Assembly (NCBI GenBank): GCA_050942825.1
Contig: JBMNOA010000029.1
Location: 1 to 21,320 of the forward strand
Source: CAYRML01 sp050942825
GTDB taxonomy: Bacteria > Bacillota > Dehalobacteriia > UBA4068
Length of the DNA stretch: 21,320 bases
Direction of reading: 5' to 3'
Below, piece after piece: positions 15,593 to 21,320 of this stretch (its first letter is position 1; every line of letters begins with the position of its first letter). Position numbers and translations under genes: made by a program. Under the pieces are notes generated by a model that saw only the letters and a list, made by a program, of their open reading frames with translations, ran no database searches and was not told the origin of the DNA.

Positions 15593-15616
15593 AGAAAGGA
15601 GCAGAGACATGTGTGA
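15401..15616 (+). CDS. Doubtful 71-residue ORF inside the structured region
   Basis: An open frame starts at GTG 15401 (GGGGAG abuts the start; a GTG at 15413 is better spaced) and begins MKRPVTHQPDVGWDVPYSVR. Its last bases overlap the ribosome site and start of the next gene. The composition is not clearly protein-like, and most of it lies over strong hairpins. In another frame 15496-15582 reads HKYEDTSLQYENYVAEVLRD, which looks more protein-like but has no start. It may be a decayed small gene, or no gene at all. Confidence 0.22.
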   Translation: MKRPVTHQPDVGWDVPYSVRGASGKYDWKRNELTNTKTQVFSMKTMWLRFFGISAISFCTEAVQRKEQRHV

Positions 15617-15863
15617 TTTTGAATATACAGAAGAAATCGTCCGCATCAGGAGAACAATCCGGGTGCGCAGGCGTATCGTCGGAGAGCCGATGGAAATTTG
15701 CCTTTGCTCCCGCTGTGCCAGTCAGTTTTACAATTCGCCAAACCACTATATCAAGAGAGTCGATCCTTATCAGATGGTGAAGGAACCCTGCACCTACTGC
15801 AATTACAGATACGGCTATGACTTCTTGATCTTTGAACTTGAGAAGGAGGATGCATCAGAATGA
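15609..15863 (+). CDS. Small four-cysteine zinc-binding protein
   Basis: The predicted protein has 84 residues; ATG at 15609 has AAGGAG (15596-15601) 7 nt upstream. Cys pairs CSRC (C33, C36) and CTYC (C61, C64) make a probable zinc ribbon. The N-terminal arm is strongly basic (RIRRTIRVRRRI), which suits nucleic-acid binding. It is translationally coupled to the next gene by an ATGA overlap. I do not recognise a named family; small zinc proteins of this kind are common in Clostridia elements. Confidence 0.75.
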   Translation: MCDFEYTEEIVRIRRTIRVRRRIVGEPMEICLCSRCASQFYNSPNHYIKRVDPYQMVKEPCTYCNYRYGYDFLIFELEKEDASE

Positions 15864-16099
15864 GTATTGAAGAAATGAGGAGCGTTGATGTTCGGACTGT
15901 TGATCCGGAGACGCTGGTAGATATTACTTCGGTTCATCTGGATGGTGAGCAGCCTCGCAAAGACCGCATCCGCAACTTCCTTGAGCAGATAAGGAACCCG
16001 TACTGTTATCGCGTCGGGAAGGTGGTTGTGAAGGTCAGCTTTGCAGATACGGACGTTACCTTGGAGGATCGTCTGGAGCATTACATCAGGGGGCTGTGA
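15860..16099 (+). CDS. DUF6870-like small protein
   Basis: The predicted protein has 79 residues and an ATGA overlap with the zinc-protein gene. The pattern VDVRTVDPETLVDITSVHLD, then RIRNFLEQIRNPYCYRVG and VKVSFADTDVTLEDRLEHYI, is recalled as DUF6870, a family found in Firmicutes integrative elements near serine recombinases; the function is unknown. It has no membrane segment. It directly precedes the second phased array and the recombinase operon, so it may be part of the transfer or excision control module. Confidence 0.78.
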   Translation: MSIEEMRSVDVRTVDPETLVDITSVHLDGEQPRKDRIRNFLEQIRNPYCYRVGKVVVKVSFADTDVTLEDRLEHYIRGL

Positions 16100-16102
16100 T
16101 AT

Positions 16103-16131
16103 GGACTCATTTAGGACTCAATCAGGACTCA
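16103..16131 (+). repeat. Three GGACTCA boxes at 11-bp spacing
   Basis: Exact GGACTCA copies start at 16103, 16114 and 16125. On the minus strand they read TGAGTCC with 11-bp period, sharing the AGTCC core of the AAGTCCGAC units at 14337-14413 but in opposite orientation. They lie about 45 bp upstream of the likely recombinase promoter, a normal place for an activator. Confidence 0.8.
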
Positions 16132-16172
16132 GAAAGTTTACAATTTCCCCTCTGGAAGAATCAAAGCCGAGA

Positions 16173-16181
16173 TGCTATAAT
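16173..16181 (+). promoter_or_regulatory. Extended -10 promoter of the recombinase operon
   Basis: TGCTATAAT gives a perfect -10 with the TGn extension. The -35 region (TGGAAG at 16153-16158) is poor. The leader is about 85 nt and holds a small dyad AAGTC/GACTT (16217-16234). The upstream GGACTCA array suggests activator control. Confidence 0.65.
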
Positions 16182-16271
16182 ACCGTTAGGGTCAATAAAA
16201 TATAGGTTAAAAGCGGAAGTCTGATTCCTGACTTTGACGGGGAGTTCAAAGAAAGGAGCCAGACTATTTTT

Positions 16272-17909
16272 ATGTCCAAAAAGAAATATCAGGCGTGTAT
16301 CTACGCCAGACTGTCCCGTGATGACGGAGACAAGGTTGAGAGCGATAGCATCTCCAACCAGAGAGCACTCGTCAGAGATTACCTGAGCAACTACCCCGAT
16401 ATTGAAGTTGTCTGCGAAAAGGTAGATGACGGCTATAGCGGGGTCAACTTCGAGAGACCGGGCTTCAAAGAAATGATGGATCTGATCCGCGCAGGGAAAG
16501 TGAACTGCGTGGTCTGCAAGGATCTCAGCCGTTTCGGTCGTAATTACATTGAAGCCGGTAACTACATCGAGCGTGTCTTTCCCTTTATGAACGTGCGGTT
16601 CATTGCTATCAATGATGGCTATGACAGCGCAGAAAAACAGAATCAGGCTTCTTCGCTGGTCATTCCTTTTAAGAATCTGATCAACGATGCCTACTGTAAG
16701 GATATCTCCGTTAAGATCCGCAGCCAGCTGGAAATTAAGCGCAAGAAAGGAGAATTCCTTAGCGCGTTTGCCTGCTACGGCTACATGAAAGATCCAGAGG
16801 ATAAGAACAAGCTTGTGGTAGATACCTTTGCGGCTGAAGTTGTAAGAGCAATCTTCCGTTGGAAGTTGGAGGGTATCAGCCAAGGCAACATTGCCAAGAG
16901 GCTTAACCAGAAAGGCGTTCTGTGCCCGATGGAGTACAAACTGTCTCAGGGGCAGAAGGTACAGACTTATTTCCGAGTCAATGAAAAAGCCAAGTGGTCT
17001 GTTGTTACGATAAACCGCATTCTGACAAATGAGGTTTATATCGGTGTCCTTGTACAGGGAAAGAAAAGCACTCCCAACTACAAGGTAAAGAAGGTCATTG
17101 CCAAAGATGAATCGGAATGGGTTCGTGTCGAGAACGCACATGAGGCCATTGTTGATTACGATGACTTTATGGCCGTCCGTAACCTGATGAAGCGTGATGT
17201 TCGGACTGCACCTGAAGAAGAAACTGTATATCTGTTCTCTGGCTTTCTTCGCTGCGGTGACTGCGGTCAGAACATGGTCAGAAAGACGATCCCTTCTGGA
17301 AAGAAGAAATACATCTACTATGTGTGCTCCACGAATAAAAGCAAGCAGGGATGCTCTTCTCATAGTATCAGTGAAGCAGTTCTGACAGAAGCTGTGCTCC
17401 AGACAGTACAGGCACACATTGATTTGATCATCAATATCGAGAGGCTTTATCGCTTCATTGACGAGCTTCCAGAGGAACAGCGGAATGTCTTCAACTATGA
17501 TGCTCAGATTGTAAGGCTGAAGGAAGAGATTGAAAGAGCACAGCGTTTTAAGATGCGGCTCTATGAAAACCTCTCTGAGGGCATGATCAATCAGCAGGAA
17601 TACTTCCAATTCAAGAACAGCTATACCGCGAAAATCGAGGAAGCTCAGGAAGCGATTGCGGTTCTGGAAAAGGAACGGTCACAGGTTATTGAAGGAAACA
17701 GGCGTGATAGCATCTGGATCGGAGTTTTTACCAGATACGCCAATATTCAGTCCCTTGACCGTAAGGCTGTTGTGGAACTGATTGACCACATCGACGTTTA
17801 CGAGGGAAACCGCATTGAAATCACCTTCAAATATGAAGATGAATGCGCGAGAGCAATCAAATACATCAGAAGGCTGGCAGAGCAGGTTGAGCTGCCTATG
17901 GCCGTATAA
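16272..17909 (+). CDS. Large serine recombinase 1 of 3
   Basis: The protein has 545 residues with the standard layout: resolvase catalytic domain (S15 in IYARLSRDD; conserved arginines in KDLSRFGRN), recombinase domain (about 170-300), zinc ribbon (C328, C331, C352, C361) and a coiled coil (about 390-470). ATG follows AAGGAG (16253-16258) with a longish 13-nt spacing. Large serine recombinases integrate and excise mobile elements at att sites through a covalent Ser-DNA link. It is first of three such genes; the next starts 14 bp after its stop behind GGAGG. All catalytic residues visible are intact, so it is probably active. Confidence 0.95.
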   Translation: MSKKKYQACIYARLSRDDGDKVESDSISNQRALVRDYLSNYPDIEVVCEKVDDGYSGVNFERPGFKEMMDLIRAGKVNCVVCKDLSRFGRNYIEAGNYIERVFPFMNVRFIAINDGYDSAEKQNQASSLVIPFKNLINDAYCKDISVKIRSQLEIKRKKGEFLSAFACYGYMKDPEDKNKLVVDTFAAEVVRAIFRWKLEGISQGNIAKRLNQKGVLCPMEYKLSQGQKVQTYFRVNEKAKWSVVTINRILTNEVYIGVLVQGKKSTPNYKVKKVIAKDESEWVRVENAHEAIVDYDDFMAVRNLMKRDVRTAPEEETVYLFSGFLRCGDCGQNMVRKTIPSGKKKYIYYVCSTNKSKQGCSSHSISEAVLTEAVLQTVQAHIDLIINIERLYRFIDELPEEQRNVFNYDAQIVRLKEEIERAQRFKMRLYENLSEGMINQQEYFQFKNSYTAKIEEAQEAIAVLEKERSQVIEGNRRDSIWIGVFTRYANIQSLDRKAVVELIDHIDVYEGNRIEITFKYEDECARAIKYIRRLAEQVELPMAV

Positions 17910-17923
17910 GGAGGTATCTTTTC

Positions 17924-19642
17924 ATGGCAAGAAAAAGTCGCAAGAATGCGCAGGCCGTGGCAGAAGTCTCTACGGCTGAAATGACGGTATTCAATACTGC
18001 AATATATGTTCGGCTTTCCGTTGAAAACAGTGGTAAAGACGATGATGGCGATTCTATCGAAAACCAGATTGCCATTTGTAAGTCTTATGTTGAGGAGCGC
18101 CCGTATCTCAAGCTTCACGGCATTTTTCAGGACAACGGAGCCAAAGGCACTAATTTTGATCGGCCTGAATTCAATAGGCTGATGGATCTGCTTCGGGCAG
18201 GAAAAATCAACTGTATTGTTGTAAAGGATCTCAGCCGGTTTGGCAGGGACTACATTGAGACTGGCAATTATCTGGAGAAGATTTTTCCTTTCCTAGGAGT
18301 GCGCTTCATTGCTATCACTGATAACTTTGATAGCTTCAATACAGATGGGACAGAGGAATCTCTGATGATCCCGCTGAAGAACATGATCAACGAGCTGTAC
18401 GCCAAGGACATTTCCAGAAAGATCATCACGTCTTTCCGGGCGCGTCAAGAACGCGGAGAATTTCTTCCCGCCTTTGTCCCTTATGGCTACATCAAATCGA
18501 AGACTGAAGCTTACCAGTTGGAGATTGATGAAGAAGTCGCAGATAACGTCCGTTTGATATTCCGCTTGAAAGCAGAAGGACTAACACACGGAGAGATCTG
18601 CAGACAGCTGAATGAAATGGGGGCTACCACTCCTGCAATGCGAAAGGTGCAGCTTGGCCTCTGGAAAGCGGAGAAGTATAAGCGCACCGTCTGGTATGGC
18701 AGGACGCTTATTGATATCCTGAAGAACCCCTATTATACAGGATGCCTTCCTTATGGCCGTATGCCTAAGTCCCTTTATGAGGGCGTTAAGGTGCATCGTG
18801 CGCCTCGTGAAGAGTGGCGCATTATCCCAAACCACCATGAGGCCATCATCGATCAAGAGACCTTTGATAAAGTCCAGAAGATGTTTGATGAGAATTCTGA
18901 GCTGTATAAACAGAAGCTGGCTGAGTCCAAAGATGACCGGGATAAGATCGTAAATCTATTTGACCGGAGAATCTACTGCGGTGACTGTGGTAAAAGAATG
19001 CGATTTGTAAAGCGTCAGGTCAGAAACGGTACAAGAAGCAATTACTACTGCTGCGCAGGGTTCCTCGATTCTGGAGAACGCACTTGTACAAGACATGGCA
19101 TGAATTCGATAGAGCTTGAAGACGCAGTATTCGCCGCAATCAGGCAGCAACTTAGTCTGGCAACAAATATCGAGGCCTTGCTTGCCCAGCTGAAAGGCAG
19201 TAGTGGTGAACGCAATCTTCAGGAGCAGTTTCAAACCGAGATTAACAGCATCTCTATGCGGCTTAAGAAGGTTGCTACAAAGCGTGAAAAGCTCTATGAA
19301 AGCTATGTGGAGCACATTCTGGATGAGCAGGAATACCTGTTTGCAAAGAAAGAATACGATGAAGAATATGCACGCATTTCCGCAGAGCTTGAAGAAGCAA
19401 GGCTTAAGAAGAGACATTTCGATCAGGCTTTCCAGTCTGAGAATAAATGGCTCAAGACGATTCACCTTGTTCAGGGCGTTGAAGAAATGACTCCGCAGCT
19501 TGTCAAAGCTGTAGTTAAGGCTGTCCGTGTTTATGAGAACAAGCGGATCGAAGTGGAATTCAACTATGAAGAGCAGAGGCAGTATCTGTTAGAACTGGCC
19601 GAGGCTCTTGCTGATATCAATGATGAAGGGAGATGTAGTTAA
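17924..19642 (+). CDS. Large serine recombinase 2 of 3
   Basis: This 572-residue paralogue of the first recombinase has a longer N-terminal leader that is basic (ARKSRKN), then catalytic S32 in IYVRLSVEN, KDLSRFGRDYIE, the recombinase domain, a zinc ribbon starting at C352/C355 (YCGDCG) with YYCCAG later, and a coiled coil rich in Glu and Lys. ATG at 17924 follows GGAGG (17910-17914). Its TAA overlaps the ATG of the third gene (TAATG), so these two proteins are made in coupled amounts. It could form a mixed synapse with its neighbours or have a separate att preference. Confidence 0.95.
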   Translation: MARKSRKNAQAVAEVSTAEMTVFNTAIYVRLSVENSGKDDDGDSIENQIAICKSYVEERPYLKLHGIFQDNGAKGTNFDRPEFNRLMDLLRAGKINCIVVKDLSRFGRDYIETGNYLEKIFPFLGVRFIAITDNFDSFNTDGTEESLMIPLKNMINELYAKDISRKIITSFRARQERGEFLPAFVPYGYIKSKTEAYQLEIDEEVADNVRLIFRLKAEGLTHGEICRQLNEMGATTPAMRKVQLGLWKAEKYKRTVWYGRTLIDILKNPYYTGCLPYGRMPKSLYEGVKVHRAPREEWRIIPNHHEAIIDQETFDKVQKMFDENSELYKQKLAESKDDRDKIVNLFDRRIYCGDCGKRMRFVKRQVRNGTRSNYYCCAGFLDSGERTCTRHGMNSIELEDAVFAAIRQQLSLATNIEALLAQLKGSSGERNLQEQFQTEINSISMRLKKVATKREKLYESYVEHILDEQEYLFAKKEYDEEYARISAELEEARLKKRHFDQAFQSENKWLKTIHLVQGVEEMTPQLVKAVVKAVRVYENKRIEVEFNYEEQRQYLLELAEALADINDEGRCS

Positions 19643-21249
19643 TGGCTTTTTACAGTTTGGGGATCTATATCCGGCTTTCTCAGGCTGACTTTGATCTTGC
19701 AAAAAAGGAAGGCAAGACGGAGAGCGAGAGCATTTCCCATCAGCGTGATTTGATTCAGCGGTATATCCAAAGCAATCCGGAATTTGCAGGAATGCCGCAG
19801 CAGGAGTTCTTTGATGATGGATTCAGCGGCACAAATTTTGACCGTCCGTCTTTTGAACGTATGCTGGATAAGATTCGGATCGGAGAAATCAACTGTGTGA
19901 TAGTAAAGGACTTCTCTCGTTTCGGAAGAAACTATATTGAGCTTGGAGATTACCTTGAGCGTATTTTCCCGTTCCTTGGAGTGCGCTTTATCTCCATCAA
20001 TGATCAGTACGACAGTAATGACTATAAAGGAACGACGGGTGGTCTGGATGTGGTCATGAAGAACATTCTTTATGACTATTACTCCAAAGACCTTTCTGTG
20101 AAAGTATCAACGGCAAAACGCGCTAAAATGAAACGTGGAGAGTACATAGGCGGTCACGTTCCTTTTGGCCTGCGCAAACATCCTGCCATCAAGAACAAGC
20201 TGGAGCTTGATCCGGAAGCTGCTGGCATAGTCCGTCATGTTTTTGAGCTTGCAATCAACGGTATGAAAACAGCTGAGATTGCAGCACAGCTCAATGAAGA
20301 AGAAGTTGTCACTCCGGGGGCGTATTTTCAAAAGACCCATCCCGATACACGGAAATTCAGAAATACAACGGAGCAGATGTCTTGGAACTCTACAATGGTG
20401 CTTAAGATCCTTCAGCAGGAAATGTATTATGGCGCTGTAGTTGGTCATAAGCGTAAGGGCACGGAAGTAGGGTGGAAACATTCCATTGCTGTCCCGAAGG
20501 ATGAGCAAGTCATCGTCGAAGGAATGCATGAGAGCATTGTGACGAAAGAAGAATTCCTGAAGGCCAATGAGGTTGTCCGTAAAATGAAAAGTCCTTCTTC
20601 CCGCATTGCGAGAGACTATCCACTGAGAACAGTAGCTCGATGTGCTGGATGTGGTCGCGCTCTTCAGTACTATCCGAGGCTTAAGAGACCATATTATCTT
20701 TGCAACTCCAGCAAGTATGCGGTTGAGACAGTGTGCTGCCAAGAGAAGATGTATGAAGATGTCATCAACGAAGCAGTATGGCAGGCGCTCCAGTCGCTTT
20801 TTGCGCTTAGTAATGAACTCTCTGGCAGGCTTAAAAAGAAAAAGGCTGCTCTTGGCAATGATCAGGAGGCCTACCGGCTGTCCATTGCTGAGATGCAGCG
20901 AAAACTCACGAAGCTGAACACAGACAAGTTTGCAAATATGGATCGGTATATGTCCGGCGAGATGGACAAGACCGTTTATCTGAAGCTGAGGTCTGAAATG
21001 GATCAGCAGATTGCAAGCCTCTCCGAGAGCATCACTGCGCTCGAAAGGAAGCTTCAGGCCGTTCAAGCGGAAGCTTCTGATGAGGCCAGCACAGTCCTTG
21101 CTAATATCAAGAAGTATGCAGGTGAAAAGCAACTCACAAATGAGATGGTACTTGCATTCATCAAGAAAGTTCTCATTACGGATGGTGAGCACATTGAGAT
21201 CCAGTGGAACTTCTCTGACGTGTTCCTTCAGTATCTGAAAACTGAATAA
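19642..21249 (+). CDS. Large serine recombinase 3 of 3
   Basis: This 535-residue protein has catalytic S13 in IYIRLSQAD, KDFSRFGRNYIE, the recombinase domain around 160-310, a zinc ribbon (C334, C337, then YYLCNSS and a VCCQ pair) and a coiled coil at about 395-490. It starts inside the stop of the second recombinase with no separate ribosome site, so translation depends on the upstream gene. The shared block VFPFxGVRFI across all three shows common ancestry, but they are well diverged, which argues for distinct roles rather than a recent duplication. It is the last gene of the window. Confidence 0.95.
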   Translation: MAFYSLGIYIRLSQADFDLAKKEGKTESESISHQRDLIQRYIQSNPEFAGMPQQEFFDDGFSGTNFDRPSFERMLDKIRIGEINCVIVKDFSRFGRNYIELGDYLERIFPFLGVRFISINDQYDSNDYKGTTGGLDVVMKNILYDYYSKDLSVKVSTAKRAKMKRGEYIGGHVPFGLRKHPAIKNKLELDPEAAGIVRHVFELAINGMKTAEIAAQLNEEEVVTPGAYFQKTHPDTRKFRNTTEQMSWNSTMVLKILQQEMYYGAVVGHKRKGTEVGWKHSIAVPKDEQVIVEGMHESIVTKEEFLKANEVVRKMKSPSSRIARDYPLRTVARCAGCGRALQYYPRLKRPYYLCNSSKYAVETVCCQEKMYEDVINEAVWQALQSLFALSNELSGRLKKKKAALGNDQEAYRLSIAEMQRKLTKLNTDKFANMDRYMSGEMDKTVYLKLRSEMDQQIASLSESITALERKLQAVQAEASDEASTVLANIKKYAGEKQLTNEMVLAFIKKVLITDGEHIEIQWNFSDVFLQYLKTE

Positions 21250-21266
21250 GAGGCTGGGCTTATCCC

Positions 21267-21317
21267 TTCAGAAGAAAACTCCGAGCAGACGATTCTGCCC
21301 GGAGTTTTGCTTCTGAA
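21267..21317 (+). terminator. Long hairpin terminator after the recombinase operon
   Basis: AAAACTCCG (21275-21283) pairs with CGGAGTTTT (21300-21308), inside it GCAGA/TCTGC around a 4-nt loop, and outside it TTCAGAAG (21267-21274) pairs with CTTCTGAA (21310-21317), with one bulged base. This gives about 22 pairs. The short A and T tracts on both sides allow termination in both directions. An end-of-element role is possible. Confidence 0.8.
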
Positions 21318-21320
21318 AAA

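Overview
The window reads as a defence and mobility island from a Gram-positive, gut-type Clostridia (Firmicutes). Strong AGGAGG-type ribosome sites, short gene gaps with ATGA/TAATG overlaps, large serine recombinases and an XRE/ImmA regulator pair support this. No rRNA, tRNA or CRISPR array was seen.

Layout. (1) 1-6860: the 3' half of a type 1 BREX phage-defence operon, in the order pglX (cut by the left edge), pglZ, brxL. The earlier genes brxA, brxB and brxC would be expected to the left. (2) 6857-10826: genes that continue the operon without a break: an AT-rich PHP plus SMC/ABC-type ATPase gene overlapping brxL by 4 bp, a small nucleoside-deoxyribosyltransferase-like gene, a DUF6508-like gene and a zinc-ribbon gene. 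A strong terminator at 10832-10877 closes the run. (3) 10889-13604: a divergent stress-response module. XRE repressor and ImmA-like protease genes lie on the minus strand, and a Y-family DNA polymerase gene with a small partner gene on the plus strand. The intergenic region carries two near-consensus face-to-face promoters and three dyads of the form TAGGMAA-N4-TTKCCTA. (4) 13601-16131: a phage-like regulatory stretch: an ArpU/RinA-like gene, seven TCCGAC boxes at about 11-bp spacing, a tiny zinc-ribbon ORF containing a terminator hairpin, a hairpin over a ribosome site, a sigma-region-4-like gene, about 510 bp of highly foldable DNA that may encode a structured RNA, two small conserved genes, and a second 11-bp-phased array (GGACTCA x3). 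(5) 16272-21249: three large serine recombinase genes in one translationally coupled operon, ending at a long hairpin near the right edge.

How it fits together (inference): the recombinases probably move the whole island, BREX and the PHP-ATPase are cargo that protects the host, the XRE/ImmA pair senses stress and releases the polymerase, and the phage-like regulators with their phased arrays may control the recombinase operon. The best candidates for something undescribed are the structured region 15121-15592, the two phased arrays at 14337 and 16103, and the triple-recombinase cassette.
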